Shown piece after piece: positions 20,413 to 32,044 of a stretch of 64,000 bases of DNA. Made by a program: the position numbers and the translations under genes. The stretch spans positions 17,115,314-17,179,313 of the forward strand of contig JBANSL010000003.1 in NCBI GenBank assembly GCA_037127255.1. The letters run 5' to 3'. The notes under the pieces were generated by a model. It was not told where the DNA came from, did no database searches, and saw nothing but the letters and a program-made list of their open reading frames with translations. Source of the stretch: Persicaria tinctoria. Its lineage: Eukaryota > Streptophyta > Magnoliopsida > Caryophyllales > Polygonaceae. Numbering within the stretch: the stretch's first letter is position 1; every line of letters starts with the position of its first letter.

Positions 20413-22440
20413 AAAAAAAAGGGGCATTTTGCGAAATAGCCACGAAAAGTCGAAAACCGTCCTATTTTGTGAAATAGCCGCGTTTTGGGACAATTTAGCG
20501 AAATAGCCGCTCTTCCTACGCACTCAACGCGCCTCCTACGCGCCTCTATCTTCCTTCTCTCCTTCTGGTTTCCGGATCTGGAGGCGGAGCCGGAAGCGGC
20601 CAGATCTGCACCGGCAGAATCGAAGAGGAGGAAGATCCGACCGTCGACCGAGCAGTGGGAAGGCGGAGGGGGATCCAGAGGCGGAGGCGGAGGCCGAGCG
20701 AGCGAGCGAGCGAGCGAGGGAGGCGGTGGTGAGCGAGCGAGGGAGGGAGCGAGCGGCGCCGAACCGAGCCGGCGGAGCGCGCGGATCTGATTTCCTCTTC
20801 GCAGAATCGTGAGGAAGGAGATGAAGTTTTAATTAAATTACAAAAATCACCCTACAAATTATAGAAATTACAAAAACTATCCATATTTTATTAAGTGATC
20901 CATAATCTATATTTTTATTTTTATTTTTGCACACCAAAATGTTATATTTGCACAACATACGATTATATTTACACAATTTAGTGAGAAAGTATGAAATTAT
21001 ATTGAGATAAAATAAGATTGTCATGTGCAACTCTTAAAGCAGAGTTGTGCAACTCTTAAATCAGAGTCGTGCAACTCTTAAAACAAAGTCGTGCAACTCT
21101 TACAAGAGAGTCGTGCAACTCTTAAAATAGAGTCGTGCAACTCTTACAACATAGTCGTGCAACTCTTATAATAGAGTCGTGCAACTCTTAAAACAAGAGT
21201 CGTGCAACTCTTACAACAGATTCGTGCAACTCTTACAACAGAGTCGTGCAACTCTTAAAACAGAGTATCTAACAACGGATTTGTCGATATTAACCCCACT
21301 AAAATCGACAGAAACGCCACCCTGCATCATCTTAAGCTTATCCAAGCACTCAGTCAACTCTTAAAACAAGAGTCGTGCAATTCTTACAACAGAGGCGTGC
21401 AACTCTTACAATAGATGCGTGCAACTCTTACATCGTATGTTGTGTAAAATGTAATTTTTTCCGCTTTTTTTTTTTTTCGTTTCAGAACTTTTTGTTTTGC
21501 AAAAATAACTTTACGTTGTGCACATATATGGACTGATCGAGTCGCAATCGACGAGCGACGAGATTCACATTCAGATCGCAGTCTCTCTCCTATTCAGATC
21601 GCAGTCCGGAAAACAGATCGTGAGCGATACATGAGTTTTTTTTTTAATTTTTAATTTAATTGAATTTTATTTTATTTTATTTAACATTTTGTCGTGCAAA
21701 TATAATAGTACGTTGTGAAAATTTAACCGTAAGTTGTGCAAATATGACATTTTGTTGTACAAAATATAATATTTTTTTCCACTTCTTTTTTCGTTTCAGA
21801 ACTTTTTGTTGTGCAAAAATAACTTTACGTTGCACAAATATAACAAGTTATTGTGCAAAATATAACTTTATTTTGTGCAAATGTAAAAATAAAAATATAG
21901 TAGATGTGAATCACATAATAAAATATAGATATTTTTTTGTAATTCCCATATTTATAGGGTACGTTTTGTAATTTAACAAATTTTCTTCTCCCTCCCCGAT
22001 TCCAGCGCTCGCCAGATCTAGAATGGATCTCGGAGCCGCCGCTCGCACCGCCTCCGGCTTCGCTCGCAAGCTCTGACCTCCTTCATTCTGGCCTCGCTCG
22101 CTCGCCATAGATCTGGCCGCCTACCCGTAGATCTGGCCGGATCTGGCCGCTCGCTCCCTCGCGCTCGCTCGCCTTGGCCTTTGCTCCGGCCTCGCTCCGG
22201 CCACTCGACTCGACTCGCTCGCTCGCTCTCCGCCTCCGCCACCTCCATCGGCCGCTCGCTCGACCCCCGAGTTCGCTCCTCCTCCGTCCATGGCGCGCGG
22301 CTCCTCCTCCGGATTCTCAGATCCAGACTCGTGGCTATTTTGCAAACCCATGGCTATTTTGCTAAATTGTCCAAACCTGTGGCTATTTTGCAAATACGTC
22401 CAAAAAAATGCCTGTTTTGCAAATTCTTTCTAAAAAAAAT
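20413..22440. mobile_element. Mutator-like element with long inverted ends (about 550 bp)
   Basis: The outer left part (GGGGCATTTTGCGAAATAGC, then TTTTGTGAAATAGCCGCGTT and GGGACAATTTAGCGAAATAG) is complementary to the outer right part (GGCTATTTTGCTAAATTGTC, then AACCTGTGGCTATTTTGCAA). Pairing continues through GC-rich blocks (GAGCGAGCGAGCG left, CTCGCTCGCTCGC right) and AT-rich inner arms to about 21000 and 21800. Repeated AAATAGCC motifs sit at each end. A-runs at both borders hide any target duplication. The centre is a 22-bp minisatellite. There is no transposase. Confidence 0.7.
21027..21440. repeat. 22-bp minisatellite inside the Mutator-like element
   Basis: About ten near-regular copies of GTGCAACTCTTAAAACAGAGTC run from 21027 to 21262. 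A unique stretch of about 90 bases follows, then four more degenerate copies to 21437. There are no spacers of constant size or variable content, so this is an ordinary plant minisatellite. Confidence 0.9.
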
Positions 22441-23285
22441 AGCGTGGCAAAATTTTATTTTCAAATCAACCTATAAAAAAAGGAATAATTTGAAAACTGT
22501 ATATGATTTTACTTAATCTCAATATAGCATTTATATTTCCTAAAAAACAAGAATTTACCAATTTTTTCATCCAGCTCCACTTAATCAATATAACATGATA
22601 TGCTTAAGATAAGATTTTACCCAATTTCAGTAAATATCGATATAGTAATATTTTATACTTCGGATTAAATTTTACTCAATTTCATAAGATATCGATATAT
22701 TATTATATAATTAAGATAATACTTCATTCAATTTTATTAGATATCGATATATTTTTACAAGATTTTAACCAAGTTTTATAAATATCTACGCTAAAGATAT
22801 TATTTGACCAAATTTTTTTATCAAATGGATTTTACCAAAAAATTTATTCAAATTCAAAAAAAAGAAAGAATATATATATAAATTGATTTTTTTTTCATTT
22901 GATTGTTATTTTTAAGTTGATATAATAATAAAAAAATATTAAAAGAAATTAATTAGTTAAATGAATGTCAACAAAAAATTTATCGAAATTCAAAAAATGA
23001 AAGAATAGTAGAGTTTAAGGGTTAATTAAAGAAATTCTGTATTTTTTTAATACAATACACAGTAATATTTTTTATATTAAAAAAATTGCACAAAGTACGG
23101 ATAGTGAACTAATTTTATATACTCCGACATGAAACAATACATTTTCAAACACCTATTGCATTTTTCATTGTTTTTGCCTTTCCGTAATTAAAGGATATGT
23201 TTCTAAGGGAGTGTAGGAATTGTAAGGATTGTTCTATTGTCTTGAAATAGTGTAAACAAATTATTATTATTATTATTAACACAAG
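22441..23285. other. AT-rich intergenic DNA
   Basis: AT-rich sequence with recurring AGATATCGATATATT-like motifs (near 22635, 22690 and 22740), related to those at 40480-40700. No gene or complete element is identified. Confidence 0.4.
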
Positions 23286-23293
23286 TAAGAAAC

Positions 23294-24064
23294 TAGGGGT
23301 GTGCAGAAAAACCCGAAACTGAAAACACGACACGAAAACACGACACGGAAAAACCCAAAACCGAAAAAACACGACACGATAATGACACGAACCGAGAAAA
23401 CACGAAAATAAACGGTTCGTGTTCGGATCGGGCAAATCCCGTTGTCGGATACCCGACACGAACCGTTTATTTTTTTTAAATTTAAATATATAAATTTTAT
23501 AGGATTAGTAAAATATATTCTTCAAAGATCTACAAAGTTTAAGTTGCCCAGGTGGTAGGTAGGAGTGCACGGATGCAAGGGGTTTGTGGTTTGATTCCCT
23601 ATTAAAATGTCACCCATTTGAAATTTTTACATTAATTGCAAGGAAAAAAAGATGAAATATAATTTATTTAATTTCCAATTGTGACATAAATGAGTGCTTT
23701 CGCATTAACTGCAAGGAAAAAAAGATGAAATATAATTTATTTAATTTCCAATTGTGACATAAATGAGTGCTTTCTCAGTTGGTAGTATTGAATTACAGTG
23801 TGGGAGGCAATTGTGGGGATGGGTAGGGGTTCGATTCAACCTCAACTCACTTCAAAAACAATTTTAATAAAATAAAATAAAAAAAGAAATTGACATTTAA
23901 TTTATACCGGGTATCCGACACGAACCGGGTTACCCGTGTCAAATACCCAACACGATTATATTCTTACCGATTCGTATCCGGGTCGGCAATTTGGAGCAAT
24001 TTCTTACCGGGTACCCGACATGATTAACCGTGTCATGTCGGGTACCCGATTATGAACACCCCTA
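23294..24064. mobile_element. hAT-type non-autonomous element (hAT-2), 771 bp
   Basis: Termini TAGGGGTGTGCAGAAAAACC and (read inward) TAGGGGTGTTCATAATCGGG are flanked by the 8-bp duplication TAAGAAAC at 23286-23293 and 24065-24072. Subterminal motifs are ACACGACACG near the left and CGGGTACCCGACA near the right. Inside is a 73-bp tandem duplication (23631-23776) and two tRNA-like stretches. No transposase is present. Confidence 0.9.
23535..23860 (+). repeat. Two tRNA-related (SINE-like) segments in hAT-2
   Basis: Segment one has an A-box-like AAGTTGCCCAGGTGGTAGG and a B-box-like GTGGTTTGATTCCCT (about 23540-23605). Segment two has CTCAGTTGGTAGTATTG and GGGGTTCGATTCAACC (about 23774-23845). 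The duplicated GCAAGGAAAAAAAGATGAAA units lie between them. They look like truncated SINEs or SINE 5' ends; neither has its own clear duplication. Confidence 0.5.
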
Positions 24065-24299
24065 TAAGAAACATATATCCTAAAATTGTCCTGATTACGG
24101 TTTGAATAGTTAAATTACTAACACGAGTGCGATCCAACAACGTACTTACGTACCCTTACCTACTGATTTGCTGAGTGTGATTTGGCCTCTTTCAAAAAGA
24201 TGCAATTAAATTTGCTTAGTTTTATTTATTTATTTTTCAAAAAGATGATTGAGTACAATTCCTGAATAACATGATACGAAAGTCTATAATACAAATGAT

Positions 24300-24745
24300 A
24301 CATTTCTTGTTTATTTAATCAGCTACTTTGTTAGCTTCCCTAAAACAATGCCTAAATTGAATATTATCAAAAGCACTGGTCATATGATGAATGTTGCCAA
24401 TTTAATGGAAGATTTTCCAGGGAGTGTCTCAAACTCTCCTGATTACGGTTTGATTATCACCTTCAATGATCACATTTCTTATTTCTTTCTTGATTGCATG
24501 TTGCATTCCTAGTATGACCGCTTCTACCTCAGTCTGTAGAACCAAACCTTTTGATGTATTTTGGAAGAATACATCTAAGATGTTACTTTCAGAGTTTTTC
24601 TAATGGCTCCCCCCACTTGACAAGAGCTCATGGGCTTAACCGAGTCATTTATATTAATCTTATAGATAGAGCTCGGAGGTTTGATCCATTTGGTTTTATT
24701 ACGTTTGATCTGAGCTATTTTTGTAATTGGGTCCATCTCAGCATT
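24300..24745 (-). pseudogene. LINE RNase H domain relic
   Basis: On the minus strand the sequence reads LVLQTEVEAVILGMQHAIKK, EIRNVIIEGDNQTVIRRV, a stop, DTPWKIFH, a stop, then FRHCFREANKVAD. This is the RVT_3-type RNase H domain at the C-terminus of plant LINE ORF2 proteins: a catalytic-site EGDN, then FREAN.xAD. At least three stops interrupt it. Upstream, KWIKPPSSIYKIN resembles the linker before the domain. It continues, beyond a Mutator MITE, into the zinc-binding region at 25645-26045. Confidence 0.75.
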
Positions 24746-24759
24746 CCAATTATTAATAT

Positions 24760-25635
24760 GGCAAAATTACATAAAACCACCTTTTAAATAGGGTGTTTTG
24801 CGGAAAACCACCCTTTAAAATGAAAATTGCAGAAAACCATCCTTTAAAACCGTTTTCTTTGCAAAATCACACCCATCACCCAATTTTCGTTAATTAAATG
24901 TTAAAGTGTGTGGAAATTCAATTATACCCCTTATTTTTATTATTAGTTTACTCAATTCAATTGGTATTAGTTGATATTTAACTTTTTGACATGTTTTTCA
25001 AAAGAAAAAAAAACTATAAAATATCAAAAAAAAATTAAAATAATTTCATACATATAAAAAACTCTATAAAAAATTGATGTGTAATTTATGTTTTATACAT
25101 ATAAAAAAAAGTGTAATACTAGGGCTACTTGAAGAAAATAATTTATTTTTTAAAAAAATATTTCATATAGTTTTTATTATTCTAAAAATGTATGTGGAAT
25201 AGTGAACATATTTTTAGAATAATAAAAACAATAAGAAATATCATTTTTTTAAAATTTATTTTTTTCAAGTAGACTTTAGTAATATACACTTTTTCAAATA
25301 TATAAAACATCAATTATATCTACTTTTTAAATAGTGATTTTACTAATAAGTGTGAAATTATATATGAAATGATATTTTATATAAAAAAATTACTTTTGAA
25401 AAACATGTTTAAAAGGTAAAAATTAATTAATACCGATTGGATAAAGTAAAATAATAATAAAAAAAGGGATATAATTGATTTCTCTCGCACTTTAATATTC
25501 AATTAACAAAAATTTGGTAATGGGTGTGACTTTGCAAAGAAAACGATTTTAGTGTGTGGTTTCTGCAATTTTCGTTTTAAGGGGTGGTTTCACGCAAAAC
25601 ACCCTATTTAAAGGGTGGTTTTCTGCAATTTTGCC
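24760..25635. mobile_element. Mutator-type MITE splitting the LINE relic, 876 bp
   Basis: The left end GGCAAAATTACATAAAACCA, with TTTTAAATAGGGTGTTTTGC just inside, pairs with the right end, read inward GGCAAAATTGCAGAAAACCA and TTTAAATAGGGTGTTTTGCG. The 9-bp duplication TATTAATAT lies at 24751-24759 and 25636-25644, typical of Mutator-like elements. The interior is AT-rich and foldback-like with no coding sequence. Confidence 0.9.
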
Positions 25636-25644
25636 TATTAATAT

Positions 25645-26350
25645 TTATAGTGATAGTATGGCTAAATTAATTGGAGGGGGGATGGGTTTATTTTTGAAAA
25701 TATAGTTATTTATAACTTCTCAAATAGTTTGCCAAATAAAATCTAAATCTTGAATTTTATCTTTACCTTTGTTCAATATCATAAGGTTATGTATATCTAG
25801 GTTGATTTCAGCTTGGTTGGAGAGATTTTTACCATTTATAATTTCATATTGCGCTATCAATTTTCTAGCAAAGTTACATTTAAGAAGTAAATGTGTGGAA
25901 TCCTCATCTTGGGAAGAGTAAAGGGAGCATTGGGTTGAGACTCTATTAAAATATTTATTTAGTCTTTGAGTAGTCGGGAATCCATCTACTTGGATTTTTC
26001 ACAGAAGGGTTTTAATTCTCTAGAGGTAAATTAGTTTTCTAAATCCAATTTGTGTCATTTGTTGTTGGAGGATTGCTCGTATTGCTCAAAGCTTTAGTAC
26101 AAGTATTCCTAGACTTAGCTATATATATCACCATGATCATCCAAATTGATGATGTTACAGAGATCCCTACAAGTAGGGAGGTTCAAGATAGTACAAGTAT
26201 TCCTAGACTTAGCTATATATATAATTGGCGACCTTGTTTGCTTCCCTGTAGCAGTGCCTGAATTCGATATTGCCAAAGCTAGAGCTAAGTCTCGTGATCT
26301 TGGTGAGAATATACCGTTCTGTTCAAATTTTCAAATTAGTTGATCTTGGA
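25645..26350 (-). pseudogene. LINE ORF2 zf-RVT region and adjoining relic
   Basis: The minus strand reads KIQVDGFPTTQRLNKYFNRV, then TQCSLYSSQDEDSTHLLLKC, NFARKLIAQYE. This is the zf-RVT region between reverse transcriptase and RNase H in plant LINEs (CxLC..EDESxxHLFxxCxFA). Stops interrupt it. Near 26097 and 26189 a GTACAAGTATTCCTAGACTT segment is duplicated about 92 bp apart. I cannot trace reverse transcriptase motifs further to the right with confidence. Confidence 0.65.
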
Positions 26351-28129
26351 TATCCCAAGAAGGGATTTGAATTTGTTTTATTTGTTTAGGGTTAAAACTT
26401 GATTAAGTTGATGGCCTATAATGAATTGGGCACATGGGCCACCTATGATCAATCGTGCTCGATCTTTAGCAAAAGAAAGACTAGATTTACCTTTTCAAAG
26501 TCATCATTTCACTACATGATGATCGTCAATTGTATTCCATTTTACCGTATTATTTTGTTCTTAGGCTTTGTTTGGTTAAACATATGAATTGCTTCCAATT
26601 TTCATAAAATCTACTTCCCGAGAAGTATAAAAATGTGTTTGTTAAAAATAAATTCTCATGAACTCAATTACCACATTTTATTTGGTTAAACATTAAAAGT
26701 TCATAATAATTGAAGATTTTGCTATTACAATAAATAAAATAATAGAGATTTTATATAAGAAAAATGGAGGAAATAGATCTTACCTACTCTCTTATGGTAA
26801 GTTCGATTCCACTATTTTGTAGGAATTGGAATTTTCAGCAATTGAAATTCCTAAGTTTTTTTTTATTTGCAAAAAGAACACTAAACACATATATTGACAT
26901 CTACTTTCTGGGATTTTGTACTTTCCGGGAAGTACAAACCTGCCCTTGTATTCAAGAAAAAAAATGTTTGTTAAGTAATAATTACAGTTGAGTTTGTTTT
27001 TAAAATTCCATATATTGAATATTTTTTTAATCACAATTTTCTTTAATAAGAACAAAATAATTAAAGAGGTGGGAATGTGTGATGAATCCCATTGGAAATG
27101 CAAGGGGAAGAAGAGACATCACCATTTAAAATCAATATATAAATATCATTTTTTTCTTTCTAATATATGCTAAGAAACTCCAATTTAAGCAGCTTTCCTA
27201 AATATACGAATTTAGTCATTTTTAAGATATGTTTAGCAAAATAGTTTTCAAATATAAATTCTTAATAGCATTTGCTCAATAGACAGTATAATTGTATAAA
27301 TATTTTGAAAAGGGGAAAAGTTAGACAGTTAAGTGCAAGTTTAAATTAGAAATAAAGCAAAGTAGCATGTGAAGCTTTAACTTCAAACTCTAAAGTCGAT
27401 ACATCAATGATAAAGCTTCAAACTTGGAAAAAGCCTTGTTGTGATCCCGTCGGTCTTTTTTAATGACGAGTAAACTCACTATTTGGTTGCAAATCTCAAG
27501 GACATGTGACCCAGCCGTCAATAGTCAGTAGTCACACTCCAAACAAACTGACTTGTGCTGACCAACTCAATCTACTGAGAAGGAGCATGACAAACCTTAG
27601 ATTTTCACTCAAGGAAAGGGTGGAGACATGGATCAAACCCGGAACCTTCGTAACACCCTCTGGCTCCACATCATTAGGTCACCTCGACTGGGGTTGATCC
27701 AGCCTTTTTGTTTAAAGATAAATTTTCATTTGTAGTCATGAGATTTGACTTTTTTCGCATGTAAAATTTCTAGAAACCTATGAAATTTTTAAAAAGTTTG
27801 GATATGATACGAAAAAATATGAAACCAGTATATATCATGAATTTAATCTTCAATCAGGAAGATGGTACACTTTATTACGATTTTATATTTGCAAATTTGT
27901 TAGGCATTGTCTTCATGTAGAAGAAAACTAATCCATCTGTATAGTAAAAAAAAAAAAAATGTACAATCAATTTTTTCTTGACAATGTTCTGTGGGTGTTA
28001 TCTTATCTCATTATCTTAGTTGGAAAAAAATATATTTTGAGCGGCCTTCAGAGTGGGCTTTATAACAAAATCTGGGCTAGCCCAATGCAATATTTTGTGA
28101 GTTTTGATAGGAGCTCATTCTGAGTATGG
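26351..28129. other. AT-rich intergenic DNA without a supported gene
   Basis: GGCTTTGTTTGGTTAAACAT at 26568 resembles one end of a hAT-type MITE but no partner end is recognised. Around 27480-27700 a less AT-rich block contains a GGGTTTGATCCATGT B-box-like motif on the minus strand, which may be a SINE relic. The rest shows no reading frame or RNA. Confidence 0.35.
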
Positions 28130-28495
28130 TTGTTACAGTTTGGGATCGACTCGAAAAAACTCGATTCGAGCTCGCTCACTTATTTAAACAAGCCGAGTTT
28201 GAAAAAAAATTTAAGCTCGGTTGAAAGCTCGACTCATTCGAATAAAGCTCAAATAGCTCGAATTCTGTGGAATTTCTAAAATTTTCTTTAAGTTAACTTG
28301 TTATAACCAAGTAGAACTACTTAAAACTCGAAAAAAGTTCAGCTCGAGCTCGTTTATTTCCTAAACAAGTCAAACTTGAACAAAATAAAAAGCTCTTTTA
28401 AAAATTAGGCTCAGCTCGACTTGAGCTCGTTTAACGAACGAACCAAGCTTGAACCTGTTAAGCTCGGCTCGTTCAGCTCGAATAACACGGAGGCT
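28130..28495. repeat. CTCG-rich MITE, third copy
   Basis: Repeated AGCTCGGTTGAAAGCTCGAC, CGAGCTCGTTTATTTCCTAA and AGCTCGGCTCGTTCAGCTCG motifs match the MITE inside the two segmental-duplication copies at 11.9 and 15.8 kb. Here it lacks their shared flank, so it is an independent insertion. Termini are not clear. Confidence 0.6.
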
Positions 28496-28868
28496 AGGAA
28501 AAACACCTTTTAAGATTCGAATGACCGAAATTTATACATATTCGAATACTTTAGTAGATCTTAGGTTCATTTGAATCTAATAAATTCCGTTCATACGTTT
28601 TGTTTATTTTTAGGATTTTAGATTTTTAGTAAGTTGGGGCAAATTTGGACATTTTTGTGCCGATTATAGTTTTGAGTGATTGAGAATAAGTTTGTAGTTT
28701 CGGTTTTGCTATTTATTTTATCAGTGTGTGATTTATGACATATTTCATACTTTCTTCAATATTTATATGGAGGTCAGTTTATTTGACTTTTTGGCACATT
28801 TATTACGGAGTAAAAGCTAAAAACTCTATAAAATCTCAACCTTTTTTAATTATTTCATACTCATTACT

Positions 28869-28996
28869 TTTTTTTTTTGTTCATAGGTAGGCACTTAGGC
28901 CATTAGTCCATTACAATATGGAGGAGCGGGGATTCGAACTCGTGACCTATTGATCACTACATGTCATCCTTATCAGCTAAGCTAGCAAGGCTTGAC
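28869..28996 (-). mobile_element. tRNA-derived SINE (minus strand)
   Basis: Read on the minus strand it has an A box TAGCTTAGCTGATAAGG, a B box GAGTTCGAATCCCC, and an A tail (T-run at 28868-28878). ACTCATTACT at 28859-28868 and 28997-29006 is the target duplication. It is about 128 bp long, of a different family from the SINE at 10490. Confidence 0.85.
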
Positions 28997-29043
28997 ACTC
29001 ATTACTATTGTATGAATATTTTTTAAAAATTATTAAAAAATTA

Positions 29044-29281
29044 CTTCATCCGTTAATTAAAACTTGACGTTTTACTATTCACGCACGCTTTTTGAGGTGT
29101 TAAAAACTATATAAAATATTAACTTTTTTTAAAATATTTTTTAAACAATTTTATACTTGTTACTATTAATTATGAGTTTATAAAAACAAATTTTAAAAAA
29201 TGTTAATATTTCATATAGTTTTTATCATTATAAAAAAGCGTGCATGAATAGTAAACGACAAGTTTTAATTAACAGAGGGAG
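29044..29281. mobile_element. Stowaway MITE, 238 bp
   Basis: CTTCATCCGTTAATTAAAAC at the left is complementary to GTTTTAATTAACAGAGGGAG at the right, with TA at 29042-29043 and 29282-29283. The core ACTATTCACGCACG and its complement show membership of the family seen at 1.9, 10.4 and 16.5 kb. Confidence 0.9.
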
Positions 29282-29559
29282 TAATATTTTATAGAATTCT
29301 TCTTTTAAAAAAACATGTCAAAAAGACAAATGATCTATTATCTATATATTTTGAGACGGATGTGGAATAATATTTTTTTTATTAAAAAAATATGATCGGA
29401 AGGACTATCATTTTCATAATGTTAGGTGCATGCACTTGGCCACTAGCCTCTCTCGTCCATAGATCAGAAACCTAAAGGAATGGACTCCTTTTATAATAGG
29501 TTCTTCCTCCCTTCCTGATATAGACACTCCTTTTAGTGATTGAGTTGTTGCTTATGCTT

Positions 29560-30060
29560 TTTAATCCGAATTAATATTCCAACAGTCAAAATCTCGGTGC
29601 CAAACTTGCCAGTTGCCACATTGAAAAGTTTGTTGGTTCCCAACTCAGCCCTCTGATTTAACTTAAGGCAGCCATTGCAAAATCACCTGCTGCTTTACTC
29701 TACCTTTCTGTTTTCTTGCTTAATGGTGAAGTCAACTGCATCAATTTACCATCTTTACACGTCTTCATGACATGGCCAAAGGGGAAACCTTTTTCCTTGA
29801 GATGGTCTGTGTTAGTGTTACTGTTTGGTGTTGTATCATCCCTATTCGTAACATATTCGCCAATCCGATCGCCTTTCGGAAGGTAGCTTTCGAGCTTCCG
29901 TAACATTTTCAGCTGATCAATCCAATCTGGTCCATCCCAATGTAGCACCATGTGCCTTGTAGCTCCTTAATCCCATCAAAGGGTCTTGATAACTGCATCA
30001 TGAGTACTTGCACAAGTTCATAAACAGGGTACATGTGGTCCTGTTTCTACCACTCCAACA
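29560..30060 (-). pseudogene. Unidentified coding-like fragment
   Basis: The minus strand has a coding look here. One frame reads YPVYELVQVLMMQLSRPFDG then IKELQGT; a shifted frame continues as MVLHWDGPDWIDQLKMLRKL, ESYLPKGDRIGEYVTNRDDT to a stop near 29700. The frame change at about 29950 would be a frameshift or a missed splice. I do not recognise the family. It may be a decayed gene, or part of one with the exon-like piece at 30415-30521. Confidence 0.35.
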
Positions 30061-30414
30061 CCTACCGATTCTCCAAAATTCACACAAAATAAGGAACATT
30101 CATCTTCCCTATTAGGAAAAGGACAATGCAGAAACACCGGGATTAACGGATCAAAGAAGCAGTGAAGCACATCATTCCCCAAAGAATTTGGGCATTCCTA
30201 GACGGGGTGGATCCACCCTGGTAATCTCTGTGACAGTAGTACATTGCAACTGTTTCCTCGGTTGGCCATTTGACTAGCATTTGTCTAGCAAATAGAGCAA
30301 ATTTACAAACTGGAGAATGTACAAGGAGCTCTTGTTTTCACAAGGGCAAGATGCAAGAACTCAATTAAACAAGTCAAATTGAAACCAAAAACAATTGATA
30401 ACCAAGTTCATTAT

Positions 30415-30521
30415 TCATGTGCCGTCATCTTGTTCCAGAATCTCTTGAAATGTCAATGGTATTCTTGATTTTTTCCCTCTTGTCCAATGCCCTAAAAGTA
30501 GACCTTGAATGTCCTCAACTG
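30415..30521 (-). CDS. Possible terminal exon of an unidentified gene
   Basis: After a TTTTCTCAG acceptor the minus strand reads VEDIQGLLLGHWTRGKKSRI, PLTFQEILEQDDGT and then TGA at 30415. The composition is protein-like and the acceptor is good, but no upstream exon is recognised between here and the RING gene. It could be a relic or an untranslated exon. No function is offered. Confidence 0.3.
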
Positions 30522-32044
30522 CTGAGAAAACAATCAAATCACAGTTAAATGAGTTCACATCCAAGTAATTTACCAGTACCACTACTTCAACAACAATGAC
30601 TCAAACCAGCCAATGCATTCAGAAGATAAATACAATTCACAATTCAAAATACAAACCATATGAGGCACAAATAGAGCTTCTTGAAAGCTAAAGAGTGCAT
30701 TACAGAAATCAAAGTTTAATGTGCATTTACCTTTACCATATATCATCAGTTTGTCACTACATGAACGAACCCAGCATCATGCATGGAGTTGCTTAATTTA
30801 ACCCTTTCAATGTGTGAATGAGAATATAAAATGGACTAATCAAAGGAAGTAGTTACTAGGGGAAACAATGTACCATAGCTTAATCCGGGAGATTAATGGT
30901 TGTAATGTTTTACTTGTTCGACCACAAATTCAGTTGATACAAACTATCAGGAACCCTAAAGCAATTTCATTATTTATTTATGTTTTGAAATATGTTATTG
31001 ATAGGAATTTGAAAAACAAATAAACAAATTAGTTTTTTTTTTCTTTTGGTGTGAACAAATAAACAAATTAAGTAGAAAGACATATCTTATGTCTTTCTCC
31101 AATAAAAAAGTTAATATTATGTTTAGTACTTTTATAGAAAAAAAGAAGCTTTTATTGTATCTTCATTTCCAATTTCCATAAGAAAAAGCTAGTGGAGCCA
31201 GTTAGCCACGCCATATCAGTAGACAGAAGGCTCAAAGAGGGAAAAAGGCAAAAGTCCAATAATTGAAGAAGTATAGTTCAACTTTGATGATAAAACTTGA
31301 AGCAAAGAGTGGAGAAGGAATTTATATGGATTCCAAATTGAGATACTGATATTAGCTTAGATTATGTTTATTAAGGTAGAAATTTTATTCGAATTTTTTT
31401 TCTTTGATTCGATGGTCATACATGCATCAGTTGAACAATCGATTTTTATCACTTGAATCATCGATTTATGTATGTTTCGGGGCATATAACTATGTTATTT
31501 CATCAATATGTACACTGGAAAACATACTGCGATACCACATGTGAAAGTGTTCAAGGGGAAAAAAAACATTTGCAGCAGTGTGTGCTTTGAGTCCAAATAG
31601 CGTGCTCTTCACATAGTGCAAAACAAGTCAATCAATGTGTTCAGCAATTCTGGACTGCTACCATCCCACCACTCCCCAGTGACAAGCATTGTCAAATTAT
31701 GGCCACAGATTAAAATTTGGTATCTGTTTGGCAACATCATGAGAATCTTAGGAAAAAAAACCCCACCGAAAGGTTTGGCATTGTTAGAACTAAGAATTGT
31801 TAGGAACAATCCTCAAGCACTATGAACACCCTTAACCAACCTCAAAATCAAATTAATACGGAGTAGTAAGATAGTTATATCATCCAATCAAGAATAAAAG
31901 GATCATTTATCTTGATTTAAACTTCTCCCGGAATCACTGTATGTCTGTCAAATCATAATAAATTGGAGCAACAAAATGTTCTTTATCAAAAACTCAAATC
32001 TTCATAGAAAAAAAGGGGAATTCGACTTACAAGGATGAATGAAA
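30522..32044. other. Intergenic or 3' region of the RING gene
   Basis: Mostly AT-rich intron-like or untranslated sequence. Its right end must hold the 3' UTR of the minus-strand RING gene. A 66-codon minus frame at 31609-31809 has no recognisable family and is not called. Confidence 0.35.

Larger units (their letters stand above)
28797..29380. mobile_element. Outer MITE holding a SINE and a second MITE
   Basis: Left sequence (AAACTCTATAAAATCTCAAC, TTATTTCATACTCATTACT) is complementary to the right side (GTATGAATATTTTTTAAAAA, TATTTTATAGAATTC). The outer ends, TTTGACTTTTTGGCACA and AACATGTCAAAAAGACAAA, pair as well. Two elements sit inside it: the SINE at 28869-28996 and the Stowaway at 29044-29281. 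Confidence 0.6.

Noticed and set aside
21027..21440. Regular 22-bp repeats resembling a CRISPR array
   Set aside because: The units are contiguous with no unique spacers, lie inside a plant transposon, and have no cas genes.
22018..22516. GC-rich frames with Ser/Arg or Glu/Arg repeats
   Set aside because: They arise from the GCTCGCTCG-type block in the Mutator-like element's inverted end, with the same block mirrored at 20600-20780.
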